DNA from: Symsagittifera roscoffensis
Lineage: Eukaryota > Xenacoelomorpha > Acoela > Convolutidae
Direction: 5' to 3'
Length of the DNA: 64,000 nt
Assembly (NCBI RefSeq): GCF_963678635.1
Contig: NC_087068.1
Location: 3,098,001-3,162,000, forward strand
Of this stretch, positions 45,133-54,131 are shown in pieces. Made by a program: the position numbers and the translations under genes. The stretch's first letter is position 1; each line of letters starts with the position of its first letter. The notes under the pieces were generated by a model. That model had not been told where the DNA came from. It searched no databases and was given only the letters and a program-made list of their open reading frames with translations.

Positions 45133-48100
45133 ATGGACGACAAGAAAACTAGGGCGAACGTGTACGAGCTGAAAGTTACGGAGCATATCGAAAGAATAAT
45201 TCTCAACTGCGATTCAAACGAAAACAAAATTTTAGTTGGAGTTATTCACGATTACATGCAATTCGAAGATATTTCCACTCAATATTTTGAAGACACTTAC
45301 TCTTGCAACTTTATACACTTTCCAAAAGTAGAAGGCCTTCGAATTCTCAGGACACCAGGGGGTGTGAACGTTTTCCAGATTGACGACATCTACAGAATAG
45401 AAGACATTGAGGAACTAATCAAATTTGGAATTAAGAGAATGATCATTCTTGGTGATGTTGAGAACTTCAATGATTTCTCAGTGAAATATTTTCAAGAAAC
45501 AAGTTCGATTCTGATCTCTAATTTCGGGAGTAGATGTTTTGTTTATGGCTTCCATGATCTTTTTGACTTCAAAATTCGTTCTTTTCTTGGTTGGAACCGG
45601 TTTTTACACGAGCAAATTCAAACAAGCGCAAGTTCAAAACAACAACAGCTGGAGCGAGTATCTGCGACAGAAACTTTTTGGAGAAAAAAAACAGAAGAAG
45701 CAGAAGAATGGCCAACTTCAGGGCCAGTCAGTAGGTGGCAGAACTGGAAACAGAAGGCAGATATCCTAACACGTCCAGGTCAAATTACAGAGTCAACTGT
45801 CGGCAATATTAGTTATCAAATTGGATTAAAGTTTCTGACACGACAACGAGTTACGCACTTAAAACAGAGAAAGTTCACATCAGCGATAGAAGACGAAAAA
45901 GATATTGCTAAGATAACGATCATCATTGGTAAATTAAATTTGAACTATTACTTATACACAATTCATGGTTCAGTAGTCTTCGACGTTTTCAGCAAGTTTT
46001 GGAAGCTACAGTTTTTATTAACAGTTGTAGCAGAATCTTCATCTTACTCGGGACGATGTTTTCTAAATGGCATAGTTTTATCCACAATTTCCCAAGCTAC
46101 AACTGCTCTCTATCTCAACCCGTATTTGAAGGGGGGTTACAGGCTGATAGATGTTGCGGTGGTTTTGCTCAAGTGTATAAGTTCTGCAATTGAAAAAGAT
46201 ATGAAACTCCCACTAGACGATGAACGTAAGAAATTGCTCGATCAACTGACAGAAGAGGATGTCAAAAAAGGAGAAATAAAACGGGGATTACGATCAAGCA
46301 AATCTGACGAAATCCTACAACCTGGTAAGTTTTCGGGCGCTTATGGTGATTCGAAAGAAATGCAGGCAATCGTACAAAAACGGATTGAATACACACAAAA
46401 AATTAAGACCGCGAAGCACCGGAATGATGAAATGATAGAATATCGCAAGATATTGGCAGACAGTCTCTCTGATGTAGCGCACGAAACGTTGACCTTAAAG
46501 TTTGAAATTGATACATCTGATCTTAATATATATTGGTCTGTTTTAATTTCATTCCTCGAAGATATCGGAAAATATTCTATTTGCTGTGCACTGGAAGCAT
46601 TGGAATGGAATCCAGATCATGAAAAGGCCAAAAAAGTGTTTAAAAAGTCATCGAGGCTATTTATTTTTCTAGCAGACAAACTTGAAATTATCGCAAAAAA
46701 AATTGGCAAAGAAAATTTTTTTTCTAATCACTTAATGTCTCTTCGAAGCCCCATTACAGCCTTTAGTCCAGACGCTGGATCTCATTGTGGCAGTGGTATC
46801 AAGAAAACTTCATCATTTGCTAATTATAGAAAAACAATTGATATTGACCTATGGGAAAAAATGAATGACGACGTGGACACCAAAAGAAAATTCGTTTCCA
46901 ATTTTCTCCTTCTCAATAGAACTGTTAAAAGTAATTTTATTGCGGCTCAACGCAGATCAGACAGGCGAATCAATCGTAACATTAAGCGAAAAAAAAAGCA
47001 ACGAGGTGAGCGACGAATTAGGCGAAGATTTTGGCAAAGAATTAAGCGACGAATTAAGCGACGAATTAAGCAACGAACTACGCAACGAATGAGGCGACGA
47101 AGTGAGCGACGAAAAAGTAATGAGGAAATTGACAAAATCGTCGACCGTGAAGAAACTAACCGGTTTTCACTCTTCTATATGTTGGTTAAATTTTTAGAAT
47201 TTAAAAGAATTGTTGCACCTCAAATGAGAGAAGAACAAAATTGCAGAATTGATAGGATCATCCAAAGCGACAGTTCAGAAATCGACGGAGAACGCAGTGA
47301 AGTATGGGATGATATACAGAACGAAGTGGACACTAAAAATGATTTCCTTGACGAGTTATTCTTCCTCTATAAGTTTATGACACGTAATTTTTTTGCGACT
47401 CAACGCTTCTCACATCAACGAGTCAACCAAAAATTTAAGCGACGAATTAAGCAACGAAGCAATCAGAGAATGAATAAAAAATCTCAGCGACGAATCGAGC
47501 GACGAATTAGTCAAAAAATGAAGCGACGAAGTGAACGACAAAAAAGCAGTGAGATAAATTACAGAGAATTCGATAAATTAGAAATCAACCACTTCTTAAT
47601 GGCCTTTAATTTTATCAATCATTCAGAATTTAACAGCTTTTTTGATATTCAAACGAGAGAGAAGAATGATTGCAAATATGATAGAAGTACTCAAATCGAC
47701 AGTGCGGAAAACAACGAAGAAAGGGGCGAAGAATGGGACGGTAAAACGTGCAACAACGAAACCACAAGACAATTTTTTTTTGAACTTTTGCTTCACTATA
47801 AAAAAATTAAACGTGACTTTTTAGTGTCTGTACTCTGCCCAGACAAGCAAATCATTCACAAAATTAAAGGACGAAAAAAACAACGAAGTAATCGACGGAT
47901 CAACCAAAAAATTAAGAGAAAACGTAAGTGGGAAAATGAGCGACAAATTAGGCAAAGAATTAAGCAAAAAAGTGAGCGGCGAAAAAAAGATGAAGTAAAT
48001 GACAAAGTTGACGACGGAGATTTCAATGACTTGTTACTTGTCTTTATGTTGATTAAGTTTTCTGATCCAGTTTTCAGAACACTTGTGACTCAAATAAGGG

Positions 48101-48315
48101 AAGACACGTTTTGCCAAAATAGTCGTTTGGTTCAAAACGACGGTTCAGAAATCAACGATGAAAGCGGGAAACCCAGAAATGAAATAAGCGACCAAGTCAG
48201 AGAAGATATTAACGACGAAGTAAGTGAAGAAGTAGGATGCGTCTTATTGGATGACGATGTTCTTTATTCTTCATTTTATAATCACTTGATTAAAATTGTC
48301 GCATTTCAACCATAA
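45133..48315 (+). CDS. Orphan protein of 1,060 residues with Arg/Lys-rich C-terminal repeats
   Basis: Single open frame; first ATG at 45,133, open upstream to 45,049, so an upstream exon is possible. Residues 1-150 are mixed alpha/beta with several Asp/Glu; 160-220 are Gln/Lys/Glu-rich; 290-350 contain hydrophobic segments; 380-560 look helical. From about residue 570 three repeats of roughly 145-150 residues (DNA starts about 46,840, 47,298 and 47,728) and a partial fourth (48,168) follow. Each begins with a Trp and Asp/Glu block, then F-rich helix, then a long Arg/Lys run such as RRIKRRIKQR, then FxLxFxxxxF. The last partial repeat instead reads NEISDQVREDINDEVSEE, acidic. AATAAA lies at 48,470. 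No known family recognised; the basic runs suggest nucleic-acid binding. Possibly linked to the adjacent Polinton-like element. Confidence 0.7.
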   Translation: MDDKKTRANVYELKVTEHIERIILNCDSNENKILVGVIHDYMQFEDISTQYFEDTYSCNFIHFPKVEGLRILRTPGGVNVFQIDDIYRIEDIEELIKFGIKRMIILGDVENFNDFSVKYFQETSSILISNFGSRCFVYGFHDLFDFKIRSFLGWNRFLHEQIQTSASSKQQQLERVSATETFWRKKTEEAEEWPTSGPVSRWQNWKQKADILTRPGQITESTVGNISYQIGLKFLTRQRVTHLKQRKFTSAIEDEKDIAKITIIIGKLNLNYYLYTIHGSVVFDVFSKFWKLQFLLTVVAESSSYSGRCFLNGIVLSTISQATTALYLNPYLKGGYRLIDVAVVLLKCISSAIEKDMKLPLDDERKKLLDQLTEEDVKKGEIKRGLRSSKSDEILQPGKFSGAYGDSKEMQAIVQKRIEYTQKIKTAKHRNDEMIEYRKILADSLSDVAHETLTLKFEIDTSDLNIYWSVLISFLEDIGKYSICCALEALEWNPDHEKAKKVFKKSSRLFIFLADKLEIIAKKIGKENFFSNHLMSLRSPITAFSPDAGSHCGSGIKKTSSFANYRKTIDIDLWEKMNDDVDTKRKFVSNFLLLNRTVKSNFIAAQRRSDRRINRNIKRKKKQRGERRIRRRFWQRIKRRIKRRIKQRTTQRMRRRSERRKSNEEIDKIVDREETNRFSLFYMLVKFLEFKRIVAPQMREEQNCRIDRIIQSDSSEIDGERSEVWDDIQNEVDTKNDFLDELFFLYKFMTRNFFATQRFSHQRVNQKFKRRIKQRSNQRMNKKSQRRIERRISQKMKRRSERQKSSEINYREFDKLEINHFLMAFNFINHSEFNSFFDIQTREKNDCKYDRSTQIDSAENNEERGEEWDGKTCNNETTRQFFFELLLHYKKIKRDFLVSVLCPDKQIIHKIKGRKKQRSNRRINQKIKRKRKWENERQIRQRIKQKSERRKKDEVNDKVDDGDFNDLLLVFMLIKFSDPVFRTLVTQIREDTFCQNSRLVQNDGSEINDESGKPRNEISDQVREDINDEVSEEVGCVLLDDDVLYSSFYNHLIKIVAFQP
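46950..47110 (+). repeat. 12-bp GACGAATTAAGC tandem units inside the orphan gene
   Basis: The unit GACGAATTAAGC and close variants (GACGAAGTGAGC, GGCGACGAATTA) recur across the basic part of repeat 1. In the gene's frame they encode R-R-I-K; in the next frame they encode D-E-L-S, giving an acidic DELSDELSNEL peptide. The same words recur in repeats 2 and 3 (47,440-47,530 and 47,870-47,990), more diverged. Confidence 0.8.
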
Positions 48316-48469
48316 ACACTTAAAGAAACTCGAAATCAATGCGAACTATGCGACTTGAAAAAATCACATGGATAAAAAATTATTAGTTGGTTTCACAGTT
48401 TCTTGTCTCTGGTTTTATAGTCGAAAATCTCATTGTAGTTAACAGAACTTGCATCGAACTAGTATGAAA

Positions 48470-48475
48470 AATAAA
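48470..48475 (+). promoter_or_regulatory. Possible polyadenylation signal of the orphan gene
   Basis: AATAAA about 155 nt after the stop codon of the orphan ORF. This is a common hexamer in AT-rich DNA, so it is supporting only. Confidence 0.35.
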
Positions 48476-48480
48476 TTATT

Positions 48481-49578
48481 ATAGTAGCTCACATAGCAAA
48501 AATAACCCCAATATAACCAATTATTACCCTAAGACATCGAATTTGATTTTAAATTCTCTTTAACCCGTTCTTTATTTCAAAGAATTGATTAGATCATAGT
48601 ACATTTGTATCCATCTAATGGAATCTGATGGGTTAAAGTGAATTAAAAACTGTGCAATTGTTAAAAATTTTTAAATAATTGAATTACAAGAAGAAAGTTT
48701 TTGGAAATGCTATTAGTAGTATAGGTGTGAGGTGATCAGGTGATCCCTGCAGACCCCCATGTTTTAAGATGAGGAATAGAGCCTCCGGCCTGCAGGCTAT
48801 CTTTTACCGTCGGATTTAGAGTTTAAAATATATCAAGATAGAGGATAGAATTGAGAAGATTTCATGTTTGTGTGATGGTAAGAGAACGGTGAGAAAAACG
48901 GCATTTTTTTGGTTTCTCTCTAGTTTCTTTGAAAAAAAAATTGGAGCGTGTGATCTAATGGGTAAACATCTTGAAAGATTACTTATAGATGGTGAATGAA
49001 GGTAATAAAATAGTTTTTTTGGTTCATGGCCAGTCAATAGAAAGAGTTTTTGCGCAAAAACTGAGACTTTTTATCAAAAAAATTGAAATATTTTGAAAAA
49101 AAAAATCGAAAACTCAATGAGATTTGATATTAATTTGACCACTTAACTACATCATTAGATGATCTTGCTTTTTAAAACAGAACTCTATCTACCTGAAACT
49201 ATGCTGAGACCCAACTGAAACGCAGCTGAAACTTGTGATTACTCGGAAAAATTGTCAAAATTGATCATTTGAAAACTGTTACGTACAAGTCATCAAATTG
49301 AACTCAGCAAGTTTGCAAATTTTCTCTTTTTTACCTTCTGTATAAGCTTTGCTACTACTTTTCTGTCCTAGAGGATATCTATGTTGTCATAAATCAGTTC
49401 AGAAATCAATTTGAAATGTTGATGAAAATTTCCATGATTCGTTCGATTTTACATTGGTGAAAGGATTCATGATTGAGTCTGTGTTTATTGCTGTTTGAAA
49501 CTTTGAAAAATGCTTTTTCTTTTCTGAGTGTTTTGGTGTAAAGTTATATCCTGTTAGACGTATAGCTCGTGTTTTTCC
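48481..49578. other. AT-rich DNA, no gene seen
   Basis: Only a relative of the ATGTATTAAGATA repeat near 48,755 stands out, flanked by CTGCAG and CCTGCAGGC words. Confidence 0.5.
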
Positions 49579-50262
49579 ATGATTTGCATTATCTTCTTAT
49601 TCCATCCATACCCTAAATTAATACAACCTCTGAAGAAATTAACACACGAAAGTATACGCGCAATTGCTCGTAACCCAAGCATAGACTTTCAATCAATAGG
49701 TAATTACCCTAAATCCGACATACAACATCACAGAACCCAACAACTTCAAGAAGTCCTTACCAAAAGAAATAGATATTCTCCGCTCACACGAAGTTATGTT
49801 AAATACAAAACTAACCCACACGTCCCCTTATTATGAGTTCATAATAAGACACTATGTACACAGTTCACCATCCCGTAACCCACACCATCGCCCTCTATTT
49901 ATTAACTAAAAATACACATCACCCTACTTCTTAAACTTCACACACTGCATCAAATCTACCAACATGCAGGCACCCTAGGTAATTACGACCCTGTTCGACA
50001 GATGAGTATATTTTGCCCATTGGCTAACATCTTCCCACTAGAAGACGCCCTTCCCATCATCATTCATCATATACAGCACCTTGAAGTAGCTCTACTTGAA
50101 AACATCCACGAAATCAAATTTAACCACAAGCTTCATAGCCTAGTCCAGAATACAAATCACGAGTTTTCAGCTGTTGCAGAGGAAGTTAACATCATCAGTG
50201 CGATTGAATTTTTTTGGCAACTGCTTTGCAGTCAAAGCGTAATACGCATGCTTGCTTAAGTT
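49579..50262 (+). pseudogene. Coding-like C-rich stretch, unknown protein
   Basis: This block is C-rich and G-poor on the plus strand, unlike its surroundings. Three frames share it: 49,579-49,836 (KLTHESIRAIARNPSIDF), a second frame 49,750-49,905, and 49,914-50,260 (ALPIIIHHIQHLEVALLEN, then AVAEEVNIISAIEFFW). The last part looks like a helical protein with a hydrophobic rim. The frames are joined only by frameshifts. It may be the relic of a retroelement or virus-like gene; no motif settles it. Confidence 0.35.
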
Positions 50263-50642
50263 TTAAAAACATCATTCACTATCAAAACTAGCTTCCTTTG
50301 AAAATTTCCCTGAAATTGAAACCTCGTAGTTATAAATTTTACTATTATCACTAACACAATGAAAAAGACACTCACCATTTCTACACGTGTTTTTCAGAAT
50401 TTTTCAGATTTCAAAAGTCACTCAACTAAATAATAAAAACAAAAACTCGATTTTACCTTTAAATTTTTAATCTAATAATGTTACTGAGTTATCCTAGTGA
50501 AATAAATTTAAAACAAATGCAACAAATTGATAATTTTGTAGAAAAATTCAAAAACGAAGTGATAAATTAATAATGCAAATAAAATACAGTAAACTAACTT
50601 TTTTTATGTGTACTTCTTTTATGAACAAATATTTCTCATTTA

Positions 50643-50671
50643 CCCCCCCCCCCCACACACACACACACACA
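50643..50671 (+). repeat. C12 run plus (AC)8 microsatellite
   Basis: A run of twelve C followed by eight AC dinucleotides. Confidence 0.95.
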
Positions 50672-52158
50672 TTTTACGCTCTCTTTCCGCCAAATCGAAT
50701 ATTTCGCCACCGTTTAAAAAATGAGTTTCAAGTTTCAAATCTAGCTGATAACAGCTCTAATTTGTTTCAAATTCTCCTTCAACCCGGTTGGAAGGAAGTA
50801 TAAGAGTAAGCTTAAGCTAACTAACGCAGCTTATTAACGCCAATAAACCACGATCAGAATGAGTAAAAAGAAAGTCCCACGGCACCAAAACTGGATTAAA
50901 CCCAGATTAAAACTGTATAACTTGTTCTTTTGAAACCCACTTTCAAGTTTAATTGAAACTAAAAGTATTACTAAAAAGTCAAAAGAAAAACCGAAAACAC
51001 AAAAATCTACTTTTGAGAAAAGGACACAGCCAAAACAAGAAAGAGAAAAACACCTGATAAAATGAAACAAAAGGTTGAACACAAAAAGAGACTCTGCCCA
51101 AAGATACGGCAAAGTATACTCCCGACCTCATCAACCAGAGGGACGTCCTGAGCATTCTTCATAGCCGGCCTAACGCAACGCGCTACAACCACGGTTGTGA
51201 CGCACACTATGTTTTCGCACACTATACGCACACTACGTACTCAAGGGTGAGCGACTCTTTGAAATAACCGAAACTAAATAAAAACGCTTTTGCAAAAACA
51301 ACTAATAGTTATCATTAGTAAAACTGATCGCACTAACATGATGTAGATTTAACTATGCAGCGAAAAACCTTTTTAGAGCAAAAGGAACGAGCAGCAAAGG
51401 GAGATGAAAACTCAATTACTTTCCAACTCTGAAATGGCAAATCTATTTGGTTTATTGCCGTAGTCACTACCCTCAAAGGATTTAAAGTATGGACTCAACA
51501 TCGCAGCAAAGAAAACCCATTGAAACAAAGCCATGGCCATCTCGATGTTGATCTCACATACGAATCCTAGTCACTTGGCACTTCACACAGAGAAGTCAAA
51601 CTCCACCTTGCCCGTAGTCTCGCTCTACTTACTAGCTTAACGAAATCAACATATCATTGCACAAATCTGAAATCTTGACACGATCACTCAAGACGATCTT
51701 GGATATTCGAAATCGCTTTCTGGAGAACGAGCAACTGTCCCCCTTCTCTCTACGAAGACATCTACTCAGAAACACGTACAACTGTTTCTCTCTCTTCCTT
51801 CATGCACTCAATACTTCAAAAGGAAATTATTCCAAGAAATAAGAAACCTCTCCATCCATCCTACACCGCAATAAACATTTAAACTTAAAACTCTCTAAGC
51901 CCCAGATGGATGAAACCAGTTTAAAAGTAGTATTTATATCCAATTATATTATTGATTAAATTATTTCTATAAAACATTTTTTTCTTACCAACCATGATTC
52001 ATAACTAACACTTACAATTATTTGTAACGCTGAAACTATTCATAGTTTCAGCAACAGAACAAAATAAAACTAATTTAGAAGACAGTCGTTCTCCTTCAGA
52101 CTTAACTCGCAAGTACCAGTATACACTATTGAGACTCGGAGATATAAGAGTAAGATCA
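50672..52158. other. No recognised gene; weak coding-like patch 51,360-51,850
   Basis: 51,360-51,850 is less AT-rich, with short frames such as GFKVWTQHRSKENPLKQSHG (51,477) and a 61-codon frame at 51,657-51,842, but stops separate them and no family is recognised. CGCACACTA words repeat at 51,200-51,235. Confidence 0.35.
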
Positions 52159-53049
52159 AGATAGCGAGACGAACTGACGGTATACTTTATCTGGAATTAC
52201 TCTACGAGTGAGCTACCCCGGACAAAAACTCAAAATATTATGTTTTGGACGCCCCTTCCCACAGGGATTTGACCTATTTTGCTGTTTAAAGACTTCCATT
52301 GGCGAATTGGCGCCAACATTCAATCAATTTGAGGGGAGGGAGCACGCTTTTTTGGCCTGTTTTTCCAAAATTATCCATTGTCGCAGAAAGTTCTTTCAAG
52401 TAGGTCTGCATAGTGTCTCAAGAGAGCTCGGAAAACCAATTCGGTCAACCTATAAAACAGATTGTAATTTTCAAAAAAAAATTGAAGATCCGTCAGCCAG
52501 TTGAGAAAATTATAGATCCGCCACTGGTTACAACCGTCTTGAGAAATTTTTGGAACGTTTCGACATTCTTGACTGAATAGAATATGCAAAAGTTGATCAA
52601 TCTAACCCACGGTCAAGAAAAAAATATTCTTGAACCTCTCCTAACTGGAATTTTTTTGATCCCTCCTTTAGAATATGTTTTGGACGCCCCTTCCCACAGG
52701 GATTTGACCTACTTTGCTGTTTAAAGACTTCCATTTTTGGGGGTAATTGCAGATAAAGTATACCGTCTGTTCGTCTCGCTATCTATCCACTGGTTACAAC
52801 CGTTTTGAGAAATTTTTGGAAATTTCGACATTCTTGACTGAATAGAATATGCAAAAGTTGATCAATCTAACCCACGGTCAAGAAAAAAATATTCTTGAAC
52901 CTCTCCTAACTGGAATTTTTTTGATCCCTCCTTTAGAATATGTTTTGGACGCCCCTTCCCACAGGGATTTGACCTACTTTGCTGTTTAAAGACTTCCATT
53001 TTTGGGGGTAATTGCAGATAAAGTATACCGTCTGTTCGTCTCGCTATCT
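52159..53049. repeat. Fold-back arms of 34 bp around the nested repeats
   Basis: 52,159-52,192 (AGATAGCGAGACGAACTGAC to CTTTATCT) is the near-perfect reverse complement of 52,751-52,784 and again of 53,016-53,049. One mismatch was seen in each pair. The arms enclose the MITE fragment and the 265-bp units, as expected of a fold-back element or of an insertion duplicated along with its terminus. Confidence 0.8.
52245..52528 (-). mobile_element. Truncated hAT-type MITE, relative of 31,974-32,410
   Basis: Read on the minus strand it begins CAGTGGCGGATCTATAATTT and contains, in matching order, blocks shared with the complete element (TTCCGAGCTC-like, GTGCTCCCTCCCCTCAAA-like, and TCAAATCCCTGTGGG). 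The far end lacks the other terminal repeat. Orientation is opposite to the copy in the NERD gene. Confidence 0.65.
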
Positions 53050-53210
53050 ATCCACTGGTTACAACCGTTTTGAGAAATTTTTGGAAATTTCGACATTCTT
53101 GACTGAATAGAATATGCAAAAGTTGATCAATCTAACCCACGGTCAAGAAAAAAATATTCTTGAACCTCTCCTAACTGGAATTTTTTTGATCCCTCCTTTA
53201 GAATATGTTT
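52521..53210 (+). repeat. Tandem 265-bp repeat, about 2.6 units
   Basis: Units start at CCACTGGTTACAACCG at 52,521, 52,787 and 53,052 (spacings 266 and 265 bp). The units are almost identical. Each full unit contains the MITE-derived words GGACGCCCCTTCCCACAGGG and TTTGACCTACTTTGCTG, and ends with the fold-back arm. The third unit stops after AGAATATGTTT (53,210). Confidence 0.9.
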
Positions 53211-53436
53211 CGACGTGCTCGCTCTGGAGTAAGATTTTATCATTTTTTAAAGAATCGGTTCATTGGCTTCATTCAATCAAATTTGAGTTTTTCGTTTCGA
53301 GTCATTGTGCAATTGGAGCATTGACAGTAAGAAGCAGCGCTAATGTTTCACACTGGAGAAAGACGAAGATTGTGGCGCCAATATACACGGAACAAAAAGA
53401 CGAAAGAACAAAAAAGCTTGAAAAAAAACCTGTGAG

Positions 53437-53458
53437 AAAATCCTACATCCGCCCTTGA
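53437..53458 (-). mobile_element. Isolated hAT-MITE terminal sequence
   Basis: The reverse complement reads CAAGGGCGGATGTAGG followed by ATTTTC, matching the left end of the complete MITE at 31,974 over 22 positions with few mismatches. It marks the right end of another, internally altered copy that probably includes 53,211-53,458. Confidence 0.6.
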
Positions 53459-53878
53459 CAGAAGATAAACTTCAATGAGATAAACATTTTTCATCAAACA
53501 ATCAACATTAGAGCGGACAAATTCTGCTGTTTTGTACACGTAAAATAACATTGTTTTTAAATTTTGCTTATCTTACATTTAGTTTTGATCTGAATATTTA
53601 TCTGCATATTGACCGAATCTTGTCATTTTGGTGTGATTAAATGATATAAATAAACTATATTTGTAACCATATTGGGTATGATAACACAAATAATAGTCGG
53701 TCATAACATTTGACGTGTCTATACCATGATAATCCGAAGTTAAACTATGACTGTCTTATAACTGAAACAAACGAACACAGTATCTTCATTTGACTGACCT
53801 GTAACTTTTCTCAAAATTGACACACGGTAAATTATACTTACCGAAACGTATCCCAAATACAATATCTCATTATCTGCA

Positions 53879-54131
53879 ATGGAGGAATCGTATATGTTCT
53901 ATGTTGCTGTTTTAATAGCTTTTGCCATTGTTTTCAAAATTGTTTCCAAACTTGTCTGTGCCCCCATTTCCAGGAAATTTTACCCCAAGTACGACAGTTT
54001 AGAGGCACCCTTAAAAAGGCATTGGAATACTTACGTGTTGTCGTCTATCCATGCAACTGTAGCTACTGTTTGCGGCGCTTATTTTGTGTTCTTCGATGAA
54101 AAAACGAAGGAAAACCCATTCGGGCCGTCAG
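53879..54131 (+). CDS. TLC-domain membrane protein (TLCD4/TMEM56-like), exon 1
   Basis: ATG at 53,879; the exon codes for 84 residues and ends at TCAG|GTTTGT, one base into a codon. Residues about 6-25 and 50-70 are hydrophobic membrane segments; KRHWNTYVLSSIHAT and the FDE after the second segment match the start of the TLC domain, which in TLCD4 has a W-N-S/T-x-x-V-S-x-x-H pattern at this place. TLC proteins are multi-pass membrane proteins thought to act in lipid sensing or synthesis; TLCD4's exact activity is not established. Exons 2 and 3 follow in matching phase. The N-terminus looks complete. Confidence 0.8.

Noticed and set aside
51477-51545. NYN- or transposase-like fragment (GFKVWTQHRSKENPLKQSHG)
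   Set aside because: The resemblance is a vague impression over about 25 residues with a stop right after; not enough to call.
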